Assembly: GCA_037903475.1 (NCBI GenBank)
Contig: JBAJFG010000445.1
Coordinates: forward strand, 248,001 to 312,000
DNA from: Ancylostoma caninum
Taxonomy: Eukaryota > Nematoda > Chromadorea > Rhabditida > Ancylostomatidae
Reading direction: 5' to 3'
Length of the DNA stretch: 64,000 nt
Both the position numbers and the translations under genes were made by a program. The notes beneath the pieces are model-generated. The model had not been told where the DNA came from. It worked only from the letters and a program-made list of their open reading frames with translations, and did not search any database. This document shows, piece by piece, positions 24,449 to 36,076 of the stretch (its first letter is position 1; each line of letters starts with the position of its first letter).

Positions 24449-25990
24449 TAGATGAGATGGAATCAATCACGGAAAGATCCTATACGAACCTCTTCCGTTC
24501 TTCAACAGTAGTGTCGAGCCCAAATGTCCCCGCTGGTGACAGACCACCTCAGATTCTTCCTTCGGAAGTTCGTGTTGCGATAAGGAGCATGAAACCCGGC
24601 ACCGCCCCTGGACCGGACCGTATATCGGCTGATCTTTTGCGAGCAGTAGGCGATCATCCTCACGTCATTCTCGCAGCATGTTTCACATCTTATCTTCAGA
24701 AGGGAAGAATTCTAAACCAGTGGAGAACCTCACACACCGTTTTCCTTCACAAGTAGGGAGACAGAAAGGATCTTCGAAACTATCGTCCGATATGTTTGCT
24801 GAGCGTGCTTCATAAGCTTTTTACGAAGATAATTCTCACGCGCATTTCGAGGACCTTGGATGAAGCTCAACCCCAAGAACAGACTGGTTTCCGCAAGGGA
24901 TTCAGCTGCATGGACAACATCCAAACTGTTTCGAGGGTCATAGAGGTTTGTAGGGAGTACCGCCTTCCCCTCGTCCTAACCTTTGTTGACTACGAAAAAG
25001 CGTTCGACAACGTGGAAATTAACGCTATGTTGTCAGCACTAGTCGACCAGGGAGTAGACGCCTCATATGTGAGAACAATAGCCGACTGCTACATTGGATG
25101 CTCCACGACGATACAGCTCTTTTAGCGCCCCCTAACCATTCCGATTGCGAAGGGGGTACGACGGGGCGATACTGTATCGCCGAAGCTGTTTAATGCCGCA
25201 TTGCAGTGGGCAATGAGGTCACTCGAAAGACATCCGGGTTGATGGACGGTTCCTCTCACAAATCTTCGTTTTGCGAACTACATCGTCCTTTTCTCGAAAA
25301 GCACCAATGAAGCGGAGGCGATGCTTTGTAAGCTGAACGAAGTAGGGAAAAGAATCGGACTGCAAATAAATATCGCGAAGACCCAGTTCATGAAGAATGC
25401 ATACTGCGAAGGAGAGCGAATAGAACTGGATGGATCTGATATAGAGGAGACGTCGTCCTATGGGTACCTTGGAAGATCAATGATTATGGAGAGCTCTTAG
25501 AAGAGCTTAGACCTCATAGAAGAGCTGGATAGAAGAAGAAGAGCAGCGTGGGCCGCGTTTGGACCTCTGAGGGAAGCCCCAGACCAACTGACGGACCCGG
25601 ACCTCCGTGCTCATCTCTTTGACTCTACAGTTCTTCTTCCGCTCTGTTATGCTGCAGAGACATGGGCGGACACTGCAGCCACATCGAAGACGCTACGTAC
25701 CATACACAGAGCGTTCGAGCGTTGTCTTTTGAGGTACAACCGGCGTACCCAACATCAGGCCGGGCTTCGCAGCTCCGACTTCGATCAAATGTCTCGCCTT
25801 CGTGACCCAGCGGAATACGTATCGAAGGCTAAACATAGATGGGCTGGTCATATAATGAGAAGGGAAGACGATAGATGGACAAAAAGAACAATTAAAATAC
25901 GGATGGACCAGCTGAACGCTCAGCTGGAAAGGAATCAGAACTCTCGCCAACGTCGTCTATGATGTTCCCGGATGACGGTGGCGCGAGAAC
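24449..25990 (+). pseudogene. RTE-type reverse transcriptase remnant
   Basis: The domain order is normal for RTE ORF2: finger segment MKPGTAPGPDRIS (about 24590), LRNYRPICLLSVLHK (about 24775), the first catalytic Asp in FVDYEKAFD (about 24981-25007), the GVRRGDTVSPKLFNAAL palm motif (about 25156), and a C-terminal region with RWAGHIMRREDDRW (about 25845). Stops occur at about 24754, 25123, 25240 and 25498. The YADD-type catalytic box, normally FADD in this family, reads FANY at 25270-25281, so catalysis would be lost even without the stops. A stretch around 25890 is deleted relative to the expected C-terminus. Confidence 0.8.
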
Positions 25991-26084
25991 GAATCGAATG
26001 GAAGCGATGCTAGGGCCCGCACGATACGTGACGACGGGCCATCTAAGTATCTAAGTAAGTAAGTAAGTAAGTAATTGCGGGTCA

Positions 26085-26660
26085 ACATCGGATCCGACTC
26101 ATACTTCGTATGTTGCCTGAACAGTTTCTCGACCCCGCTGTTTACTGACCAGGCTACAGATAATGCCTGATCAGATACCAGATGTGAACTATAGTCTGGC
26201 CAGGAAATGGGTGATGCCTTCTTAGATTGCGGGACAAGCTGTTGCGTGTCCTCCTTACGGATAACCGTAAGAAATGTTCGTTGTCGCGCCTCATAATTTT
26301 GCATAGTCTGAGAAGATTAACAGCTGAACATCATGTCAGATTGATAACATCACGCTCCAAGATCACTTCTATAACGCCCCGTTTTGCAAGTTTTCTATAC
26401 AGTAACATTCGAGCCAAACCATGTCATAAGTACCGACAACGATGAGAGTTTCCAAAACAAGGGCTGTAGCACAAGGTGGATAGTGCCCACGAAACCAGCG
26501 TGGATCTGTTCGTTCCCCCAATTTTTGAAGGTAGATTTCTATGGATTGCATGAAACATTACATGGTTTGAGACTATGCTATTTGTACTTTGAGTGGATGT
26601 CTGAGGTAAGCACTGAACATTTTCTGGGTGTTGACTGAAGAAATCTCCGGTGTTCGGAGC
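26085..26660 (-). repeat. Repeat X, copy 1 right part
   Basis: This resumes the repeat interrupted by the RTE insertion. GCCTGAACAGTTTC matches GCTTGAACAGTTTC at about 29727, and the following 450 bases parallel 32340-32700 on the opposite strand. Confidence 0.6.
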
Positions 26661-26765
26661 TGCTGGTCAAAAATCATACTGCAAAGCGCAATTTGCTTCT
26701 TATAAGCAATGTGACATTTCCTCCGAAGTAAGACGCTTCGCCTACTCTTCTCTCGAACATAAATA

Positions 26766-27465
26766 CAGTGCGTATCATAAATATACTGGCACCCCGAAAA
26801 TTACGGTATCTGCTTTCCCACACATTCCTGACAAATGCCACTGCTACCGGTGGATTTGGCGTCCCCGAAAACCCTATGCCACTCTATTCCACTTCGAAAA
26901 ATGGAAAAATCAAACGCAGCCCTGTAAATTAAGTGTTTGGTCCCAACTTCCAATGTACCATAATTATAAGGGCACCCTCAGTAAAAAATGAATAAAAACA
27001 TTCATCCATACCAGAAGTCCTGTCTCAAATTTGAAATAAGTGGTGACAAGTGTTCTTCGATTAGACTTACAATCCCACCAGGATCGGATCGTTCTGAGAC
27101 GGAAAAGTGGCAGTTGAAGACAACTCATCATGAGGGCCTCCACAGCAGCAGAATCGCCATGCAAGTTCGTCGGAATTCGAGCACCATTGGCACTTTCGCG
27201 CAAGATTTCGGCTCCTGCAGTCAGAAACAAGGGACCTGGCAGGTCGACGAAGCTGTCATTGCAAGAACAGCCTCAGGGAGGACGGAAGTTTTTGAACCGC
27301 TAACGGGGTTCTAGCCTTTTATCCACTCCTATATCTGAAATGATAGTATAGATGGTGATTATACGCAGCAGCAGCATTGCCCATTGCCATCTCTGATCAG
27401 CTTCTAGACTCACGGCGTTTCAAAAAGTTTTTTTTAGGGTGCCCGTATATTTATGTTACGCACTG
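26766..27465. mobile_element. 700-bp Tc-like non-autonomous element
   Basis: It has 29-30-bp terminal inverted repeats, CAGTGCGTATCATAAATATA... and ...TATATTTATGTTACGCACTG, flanked by TA at 26764-26765 and 27466-27467. The interior contains ORFs of about 90-110 codons on both strands that show no transposase motif. It is either an internal-deletion derivative or a large MITE. Confidence 0.75.
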
Positions 27466-27571
27466 TAGAAGTCTCAATGATTGCGTAGCTTTTCACGAAT
27501 ATTTCCGATCAGTAGACTTACCCGACCAGGCTCAAGCGTACTGATGGTAGAAAGTCGACCCCCATACGCCC

Positions 27572-27645
27572 CCCCCCCCTTTGGCCAAGAAGAATAAGAC
27601 TCCCTCCTTGGCCAAGAAGAATAAGACCCCCTCCTTTCGCGCAGG
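27572..27645. repeat. C-run and two-copy 30-bp tandem
   Basis: A run of about ten C residues precedes two tandem units containing TTGGCCAAGAAGAATAAGAC. Confidence 0.8.
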
Positions 27646-27794
27646 AACTGTTGTTCCCTTTTTGAATGTAAAGCTAAACTAACGTGGTTATAACGTGGTT
27701 TTGAGATGGTCCAACGCAGTGTACGCAGTGGCCTTTGTCGGTTTCCAGGAGTTAGTAGGAGCAGCAGTACGAGCAAATGTTATTACTTGGAACT

Positions 27795-28420
27795 GTAGTT
27801 TGCTCAGAGGCATGGTTGTAGATGAACATGGATAGCAGGAGATCTAACCCGTTGAGGTAACGATTTTTTCAGTTTCAAACAGTCGAAGGGGTTTTCAGGC
27901 TATACAGCTCGATTTCCACCAGTTGCCTCCTTCGTGATTCAATTCCGTCGAAAAAGGCATGTGAAGAGGGCCATTTTTATCGACCAAACCTCGTCTCCAT
28001 AACTGCTGTGCTGAATCTTTTCTTTTAAACTGAAGACCTGAGACTCGTAAGTAAAGTGAAGGTGTGCTCCACAGAAGTGGTTTTTGCCAGCTGCTTGGAC
28101 TGGGTAGGACTGGCAGTACTAGCGTGCAAAATTTTTCACCTGAAAGGTATGGTTGTGAATGAACATGAATAGAAGGAGAACTAGTACATATGTATATTGA
28201 GGTGTCTATTTTTTCTCACTTTGAATTAGTCGAAGATTCGCGCTCTCAGGAGGAACCGTTCCCTTCTCTGCAACTGTTCTCCTTTACGGTAACATCTAGT
28301 CGATAAAAACACGTAAAGAAGGTCATTTTTATTGACTAGACATCATTTCCGTAATTCTTGTGCTGAATCGTTCCTACTGAAGCTGGAGAGTTGAAACTCG
28401 GAGTCAAAACAGCTCTTGCC
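27795..28420. repeat. Diverged two-unit tandem repeat, about 350-bp period
   Basis: Unit 1 (about 27795-28065) and unit 2 (about 28147-28410) share GGTATGGTTGTGAATGAACATG-like openings, CATTTTTAT(C/T)GAC(C/T)A cores and TGTGCTGAATC endings in the same order. No coding frame is conserved. Confidence 0.55.
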
Positions 28421-29399
28421 TATCCTTCCCTGAGCAAGAACACGAATCCTCGAGCAAGAACACACACTGACCCACACTTGAACGAAAAAATGTAAAATCA
28501 AGAAACCAATAAGCAATCAAAAAGCCGATACCTTGGTGGAAAATACTCGTCGTATTTGCGTGAAAATTAAAAAACCGCATGCACATAGTGCGGCCTATGT
28601 TCCCGTATTAGATCTCTTCTTCATATCTCATGGAAAAACGATCGAGATAAAACGATTCTTATCATATTAACGTCAATTAGGGAACGTGGAAACATAAACT
28701 AAGACTGATGGCCAAATTGACTGGTTTCGGAATCCTCACAAGCCCAAAACGCCCAGCCGAATTTCCCAAAATTCCCGCGATGCATTTGAGGGAGATTCTG
28801 TTGAAGGAATGATTCAGCGGGAGTGCGGGAGTTTGGGAGAAATTCTGTTGGATTTGGATAGTATACATGTGGTGGCTTTATCTTACTCCCTCAAGAGCGG
28901 GGAAGAGTCTGCTCACTCATGGTCAGAAGTGGTTTTGTGTTCGTCACCCGGAGCTCCTGTCGGCGGAAAGGGTGCTGAAACACCCAAAGCCCTCCATTAT
29001 GCGAAGGAATGAAGCAGAGGTAACGCAGTAACGCAGCGGATTGTTAAGCAGTCAAAGAGCAATGGTAAATAATCGTTGAGTCAGTTCGAATTTTCCGAGC
29101 GGTATTGGGATTGATGAGTGTCATTTAGAACCCTCCTTTTCGGGATATACGGAGGAGGGTATCGGAACTGAAGGAGAACTAAATTAGGGATTGTGATGTG
29201 TAATACGGCGAGTCTCCTGACCAGTACCCTGCGGTAGCCCCCCCCCCTCTCGAGGTCTGACATCACAGACCAGTGGGTTCTGCCTATACTTTCACTACTT
29301 ATTGCCTACACTCCTTCCTTTTCCTATAAAAATGTTTGATAGGCTCCTTATTGTCATATTCAGAAAATCTCTGTAGAATAACGTTCCTTAGGCTTCCTA
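28421..29399. other. Unassigned repeat-rich stretch
   Basis: A C-run lies at 29238-29249, and short open frames exist on both strands without splice support. No gene or element could be delimited. Confidence 0.35.
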
Positions 29400-29880
29400 T
29401 CGTCAGGTTCACTCTAAAAACTAGCAATCATCGGTATTGCTTCTGTAATATCTATTTTGCAATGTGACCTCATAAGGGTATCTATTCTGACAGCAGCTAT
29501 CGAATGCAATGCTTGTATATCTGTTAGTGCCTTGACAGTCTTACTCCATAGATCGTTTTCGAGAACTTTTAAGTAGCAAAGCCTGCACGAACTGCTGAGA
29601 GCGATGGTGAACATGTAGGACCTTAAAACCATCGGTAGTCCCGTTTCTGAACAGTCTACATTTTTTGGGTTGCATGCACAAGTTACAGATCAGCACCGGA
29701 TGATCAGACTCAAACTTTGGTTGTTGCTTGAACAGTTTCCTGGACTCCTCATTCACTGACCATGCTATGGATGATGCTTGATCGGGTTACGGATGTGAAT
29801 TGTAGTCTAGCCAGGAAACGGGTAATGCATGCACAGATTACATGTAAAACGGTATAAATTGCTTGGCCAACTTACGGGTA
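29400..29880 (-). repeat. Repeat X, copy 2 (uninterrupted)
   Basis: This copy carries as one continuous block the sequence that is split by insertions at 21.6-26.6 kb. On the minus strand 29541-29756 is open (KFESDHPVLICNLCMQPKK...) and resembles the translation of 32684-32869 on the plus strand. This may reflect either a coding origin or simple sequence identity. Confidence 0.6.
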
Positions 29881-30835
29881 ACGCTAGCGTCGGTATTGGA
29901 GTAGGACAAAATGCAAAAGTTTCTGTCTGAAATCCCGTTTTATACGTAATCCTCCTTGTTCTTAACCTTCCCATCATCCGTGCCATGGTTCTTCTGTTTT
30001 ATCCTTCTTTGCACATATTTTGTATCCTATTCCCTCGATCATTGCCTTAAAAGTGCGATTCTCATGTACTTTGATCCGGTTCCTCTGGCTTCGTGCCTTG
30101 CAGCGTGCGAAACTCCTCTGCTTGTCTGACGGACTCTCGCGCCGCTGCACTCTCTCCCCGCGCCCTAACTGGGTATTCCCAAGGCGCCGCACTACATAAA
30201 GCCTAGCCGCTAACTTAAGGGGTTCCTTGAAGCTAAGTACCGAGATTTCGATATCAACACTCGTGATCAGTGGATGCGCACGCAGTGGAGCTGAGCGACG
30301 GTCAGGACAGGACTGGTGCATTTTCAGGCCTCACTCCCATGTACCGTAGCAATACGGCCTTGATTTCATCTCCTTGCGGTCTCGCAAGCCTCTGGCGGAT
30401 ATCGCGTAGCCAATAGCCGTGTAGGAGAGGGAGTTACCATCTTTACGCTCCATCTAAAGTGGCTACGTACAGTAGCCCAGAGTTCTAAGTCTAGAACAGT
30501 CGGGAAAAATTGCGCAGCGGTAGCGTAGGCGTAAACGTAGCGTTAGTGCTCCGGCGTGAAAGTCCCTTAGGCGCTGGGGAAATTCCTACGCCATCTATTT
30601 TGCTCAGTTCTTGCCCGTGACTTCATACCACAGGGCCCTCGCACATCTATGCCTCATTTGTAAAAAGCGTGTAAATAGTTTGTATTTATTCCTATTTAAT
30701 CTTCCTATTTACTCACTTACCTCGTGCATTCATCTGTTCCTGGTCTATGTACTCCCGGTACTCACTGTCTCGTGACCAAAGAGAAAAATCCATTAGTGGA
30801 TAAATTTGAACCAAACTGTTATCAGATTTGTGCTC
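29881..30835. other. Unassigned GC-richer stretch
   Basis: 30040-30600 is GC-richer than its surroundings and looks like the 5' part of a retroelement or another dispersed repeat. I could not identify a domain or boundaries. Confidence 0.3.
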
Positions 30836-31500
30836 AGCGAATTAAACAATCCAACAGAGATGTCGTTAGCGGCTCCTCGGCAAAAATAATGAAGAATCAA
30901 TAAGTCGATGATGCAATTGATAGGTTTCGGCGGAAACTGCTGAAACCTCCAGAGTCCCATAGAGGTTACATATTCAACGTTTGCCCCTGTAACGATCGGT
31001 GTAGATTGGGCACTGTAACACTCCTTTCTATTAGAAATGCACTGCTGCAGGGCTCCCAGAAAGCTTGATCAAGAGACCCGGTTTGTTACAGACCGCAAGT
31101 CCCGGTACCGTCCGCATGTCCCGAAATGGGGTTTTTGAACAAAACTTATCACTCCCACCGCTTCTCGGAGATTTCGAATTGACGAACCGATCATTTGCGA
31201 TTGCTCTTCGTTTGCTTGCCAGCCTGCTGCTTTACCTCTGCTCCATCCGTGGGGGCTAGTCGAGGCATCCACTAATGTTCCAGTGCATCTCCAATTGGAA
31301 GGAGTGCGACAGGCCCGATCTACGCCGATCAGGGTGAATCAAATGTTGAATACGTAACCTCTATGGGACTATGGAGATTCCGGCACTTCCAACCGAAAGC
31401 TATCGAATGCAACATCGACCACATTGATCTCATTGATTCTTTATCATTTTTGTCCAGGGGCCACTGACAACACCTCTGTTGTATCGTTTAGTTCGCCGAA
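30836..31500. mobile_element. 665-bp element with long (about 210-bp) inverted repeats
   Basis: The left arm (30836-31045) and right arm (31280-31500) are diverged inverted copies sharing, in order, AACAGAG, AAAGAATCAAT-like, CCCATAGAGGTTAC, AACGTTTG-like and ATGCACTG. The centre (31050-31270) is unique and has no transposase motif. It is probably a foldback or long-TIR non-autonomous DNA element. Confidence 0.65.
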
Positions 31501-32299
31501 CATCTATTCGCGGATTTTGCTGATTTTCCCCTTTTAAACACGAGGCAGTGAGTACAGAGAGTACATACGCTTTTCTAACGTGCTGAACACAAACATGACG
31601 AGCATATTACACCAAAGTGCCGGCATATTGATTGTCCATTGATTCTTTGAATTTATTAACTTTCTTTTATAGTTGGTCAGTGTGGACATGTGTGTTGAGG
31701 TTTTTCAGGTTGGTCATGCGTACATTATCAACTTCACAAAAAAATATCAAGCAGTTCCTTCTACCAATCATTCATGTTCTCGCTCAAAGATGGCCCACTA
31801 GGCCTCTCCAAAACGGTGACCCCAAACATGGCAAACTTCTTTCATTCGTGGAATTACCATCCTCGCTCAAAGCGTGATTGGGGGAAAATGGATTCATGAC
31901 GACAACGTCAGGCATTTTGATTGAATTTATTATTAGAAATTGTACGCTTCAGTGTTAAATAGCTGTGACAAATGAAACGCCCGAACGAGACCGGGTACGT
32001 ATCCTCTACTCAGAAAAGGCCAGCCCACCAGGACTTTTATTTTTGAGAGGAAAGAATGGGCGAAGATGTCTCCCTCTGGAGGAGATGTCTCATGACTCAT
32101 GAGAAGCAAGTTGTGCTTTGCCATGTGACTTTTGACAGCCAGCTAAGAACGCCCGGGATTTGATCAGTCAACACCCGGAAACTGTTCGGGCATCACCCGA
32201 TAACTGTTCACGAATCATCCCAGACGTCCAACCAAAGCTAATAGTATGCTATCAAGCAATGTGATGACCTATGAAATGCATGAGAATCCACCTTCGCAA
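31501..32299. other. Possible fragment of the Helitron-like tandem unit
   Basis: 31580-31740 shares spaced phrases (GAACACAAACATGACGAGCAT, TCAGTGTGGACATGTGTGTTGAGG) with the tandem units at 34928-35110. The similarity is weak. The rest is unassigned. Confidence 0.3.
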
Positions 32300-33060
32300 A
32301 TCGCAGAGGCGAACAATTCCAAGCTAGTTTCGTGGGCACTATTCACCGTATGCTACAATTTCTGTCTTGAAAACTGGACGACAGTCTAAGTAGGAGTGTT
32401 CTCTTATCGTGGTCGGTACTTGCGGCATGTTTCGACTCGTATGATAATGTAGAGAAAATCCTCTTCGATTGCAAAACTGCGCAACTTTCGACGGTACAGG
32501 AGCTGCAGCTCTAAATCTCCTCAGACTATAGAAAATTATAAGATGCAACAACGGAAATTTCCTGGCGTTACCTGTAATTTGGCTAAGCAGTTTGTCCCAC
32601 AATCTAAGCAGGCATCACCCGTCTTCTGGCTAGAATACGACTCACGTCCGTAATCCGATCAAACATCATCCATAGCCCGTTCAGTGAAAGAAGAGCCCAG
32701 GAAACTGTGCACGGCACAATCGAAGTTTGATTCGGATCTGGTGCTGACCCGTAACTTGTGCATGCAACCCAAGAAACGTAGACTATTCAAAAACGGAGTT
32801 GCCGATGGTTTTGAGGTCTTCCATGTACACTATCGTTCTCGGCAGTTCACGCAGACTTTACTTATGTAAGAACCCGAAAAATCTGTGGGGTGAGACTATC
32901 AAAGGCAGCACCCACGTTGAAAAAAGTTTTCTCGAATTCGTGCTCATTTCAAAGGTGCCATCAATTGGAGTGTCACTGCAAAAGGAATCATTCCATATCC
33001 TACAGTTACTCGAGTAATAAAACTCGTACGCATTTACAAATGCGCCCAGCACGCTCGACC
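32300..33060 (+). repeat. Repeat X, copy 3 (opposite orientation)
   Basis: Parallel to the reverse complement of 29400-29880 and 26085-26660, including GAACTGC and CCGATGGTTTTGAGGT phrases. It is open in one frame only at 32684-32869. Confidence 0.6.
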
Positions 33061-34350
33061 CTGCCCCATTCTCTCTGACCGTGTGCGGCTGTGTTTCTCA
33101 GCTGATACAGGATGGATTTTCCTATAGTGGTGATCCTATAGTGGCACCTCTGCGACACCCATCTCAGGCGATAGATCTCGTACACATGGACATGTGTTGG
33201 CGAAATACAACATAGTATTTCGCGCAAACCTTGTCTTTTTAAATGGTCTTTTCTCTACAAGAGGCACAAAAGTAGTTTCCAGGGTAGAATTTCATGGAAA
33301 AAATCGACGTTTTTTTTATCATGAGTGCTGTCTTTAAGGCACACACAGAGTTATAAACGCTACGTTCCATAACAGCCTTCATAATAGATATCTTTATGAG
33401 ATCACATTGTAAAAGAGGCACTACAGAAGATATACCGATAATTGCCAGCTTTTTTTTTGAGTGAATGTGGCAATAAGAAGCTTAATAAACTTCATTTTTT
33501 TTCCTAAGATGAATAAGACAATAAAAAGCCTGTTGAACGTTGTTGTTGAAGGAGGGAGTGCAGGCAACGAATAGTGGAAAAATATTCAGAATTCACTGTT
33601 CTGTGATTTCAGATCTCGGGAGAGGGGGGGGGGGTCTCGGACCACCTGCCATGTTCCTCGGCACCCATCCGAGGCATTTATCGGTGTTCGGAGGTATTTC
33701 GCACCTCGACTACATCCTCCGCAAGTCCTTATGGTTTTTCGGGTTTCGGGCCAAGATCGCACCCCTCGAATACGTCCTCTGCATGTCCCGAAGCGGGCGA
33801 TCACCGCATGACCAATTAACTTCCTTAAGGAATGAGGACTATTGTCCTTTGCATATCCTGACATTTTTGTCTGAATAGTTTGCGCGAGTATAAGGGTCAT
33901 TCATTTGTTGTTTTTTCTTGTTTAGACGTTGTGATGGTGTCATATATATTCTGCCTGTACAATATTCTGCCCACTATGCGAAAATTTCACGGGATGTGCA
34001 CTACATTTGCGTAGCTCATCGTAAGAAATTCTCATCGACAAGGAAATACTCATATGAAACTTCATCTATTTAATGCAACATTTTATCTTTTCTCTCGAAT
34101 TGCTCTTAACTCTCGTTGTCAAATCAAGTCCGTTTACGTTGACGGGTGCTCCGGAGTCCGAACTTTAGCAAATTTCAGTACGGTGGCTAGGTTGATTTTC
34201 AGAAAAATGTTAAACTTATAGCTACAATGAATTTTTTTGGCATTGATTCCTACGTCGTATTATCTCTTACCTGATCCCCATCATTCCAGAAGTATGGAGC
34301 TGTTCTGATTATTTTCGCGCTTTTGTGAAGCTGTGCTAAAAAGTTGTGCA
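33061..34350. other. Unassigned stretch
   Basis: A run of twelve G residues lies near 33625. 33600-33860 is GC-rich and open on both strands over about 110 codons with no motif. No gene is supported. Confidence 0.35.
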
Positions 34351-34600
34351 TCAGTGGCAGACGCGAGGGAGGTGGGGGGGAGGGGGGGGGGGGGAATGGG
34401 TAGCCAAATTTTTGAAATTACTTCTTTACAGAAGGACAAGAATTTTGAATTAGTTCATTTTCAATCGATTATTTTTATTATATTTTGAATAAATTTTTAA
34501 TCATTAATTTTTATTATTTCAAGAAATTTTTATCAGTTATTTAATAGTGTGATTAATATTTTCATTAAGTTTATTTCCCATCCGAGAAGTTTCTCATGCG
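34351..34600 (+). repeat. hAT-like G-rich repeat (copy 3, diverged)
   Basis: CATCAGTGGCAGACGCGAGG is followed by G runs and an AT-rich body, as at 4105 and 8652. The G-tract (34373-34396) has G-quadruplex potential. Confidence 0.45.
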
Positions 34601-34695
34601 CGGTGCTTCGCCTGTGGGAGTTTCAGATGCAGGGCAGGATTTCATGTAATATGTGCGTGTAATATCCTGTCAGTCAGAATTTTATACGGGCAGAA

Positions 34696-35415
34696 TCTCT
34701 ATATATAAAAGTGAAAGTTTGTGTGTTTTTGTGTATGTGGGTGTGTTCGTACGTGTGTATGTCCAGAATAGAAATCGCGGCGGATTAACCGATCCGGACC
34801 AAATTTTGCATGCAGGTCCAGGAGGGACCGTCGGAGGTTAGAGGCTACTTTACACGCGAGACTGTCGATTAGCCTGTCGATTATATCGATTTTATCGATT
34901 TTTCACTATTTTCATTCTAGGGTCGGTGAGGACATGTCTGCTAGGGTTCTTCAATATGCCGAACACGAGCATGACAACCCTTTTGAATGACGACATTGAC
35001 TCATTGATTTTATCGATTTTTTACAACTTTCGCTCGGGGAGTGAGGACATGCCCACTGGGGTTTTCGAATATGCTGATTACAAATATGACAACCACTATG
35101 CATGCAAACATCGCTTATTGGTTTTGTCGTATTTTTAATCGAGTTTTTGACTTTTTCGCTCCTTCTCAGGGACAGGTGAGAGCGCATTTACTGGAATTAT
35201 CAAAGGAGCTGAACACATACGATGAAAGCATTTTCCATAGAGTGATTATCCAAATAATTTCATTATTCCATATTTCGCTAATAGGTCACGTCTACCAGCA
35301 TGCTGATACCAAAATGACAAGCATTTTGAATGGATTTATCGGTAGTAGCAAATCTCCTCATCAGTGTGAAATAGCCGGGGTGGTAAAAAACCGGAGCGCC
35401 GGGGATACCGTCTAG
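34696..35415 (+). mobile_element. Non-autonomous Helitron-like element
   Basis: The 5' end is TCTCTATATATAAAAGTG preceded by A. The 3' end is CTAG followed by T at 35416, with a GC-rich hairpin (CCGG AGCG CCGG) about ten bases upstream. These are the hallmarks of Helitron ends: 5' TC, 3' CTRR, a terminal hairpin, A/T insertion and no target duplication. No Rep/helicase coding is present in the 720 bp. The interior holds diverged tandem units of about 115 bp starting GAGGACATG (34928, 35043). Confidence 0.75.
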
Positions 35416-36076
35416 TATTATATAAAGCAACCGGAATTTCTAGAATAAATCTTATTTCACGCGAAAAACATTCCTAACTTACATCCCTAACGATATCGAG
35501 GAAAATGTCTTCCCACCATGAGAAACACCGTTTTCGGCTTCTCTGATCTCTGAGAAGACTCCTTCACCATCACTTAAAGCGCTTTGTCATTGAGAAGTCT
35601 TCTCGGCCAAAAAAAAATCCTAGAGCGTCTATCTTGCAAGAAAGTGTTTTTATGCTCAACTGACCTAACCTTTTTCGCAAAATCGAAATTTATTTATTTA
35701 TTTATTCTGAGGTGTGGAGTAGTGTCGCATATACTGTAATACAATCAACGTTAAACAAAGAAAGAAAAGCAAAATGAAGGATGAAAAAGAAACAAAGAGA
35801 CGAAAGTATTCTAGGTTTTCAGATGCGTAAGTTTAAACGACAAGATCGATCCGCGGATCCACTGCGGGCATGTGCGCATCCACAGTGTTACATGTGCAGG
35901 GTCAAGCGCCCGATGGGAATTTCCCATGGGGGTGGGGTCATATGGGAGGGGGCTGGGAAGGGGGGGTCGTATTGGAGAGGTGTGGTGGGGTGAATAAAGG
36001 GGTGGTTTGACCAGTGAATGTAACTTCATGATTGTTTTATGACATCATGACAAAAGATGGTTCGCCCTTGCCAGTA
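35416..36076. other. Unassigned stretch with G-rich tract
   Basis: A (TTTA)n tract lies near 35690-35704. A purine/G-rich block at 35930-35995 contains GGGGGGGTCGTATTG, a phrase repeated at 37285-37300 on the far side of the foldback element. Confidence 0.4.

Larger units (their letters stand above)
23047..26071 (+). mobile_element. 5'-truncated RTE-type LINE carrying a mariner
   Basis: The insertion is bounded by a 13-bp duplication TAATTGCGGGTCA at 23034-23046 and 26072-26084 and ends in an (AAGT)n tail at about 26051-26071. Its left end starts inside the linker before the reverse transcriptase (SLKKC..., then LTALKNEDGIVTSS). The endonuclease half is therefore missing, as expected from incomplete target-primed reverse transcription. 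Removing the mariner (23204-24448) leaves about 1.78 kb. The host DNA on both sides is repeat X. Confidence 0.85.
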
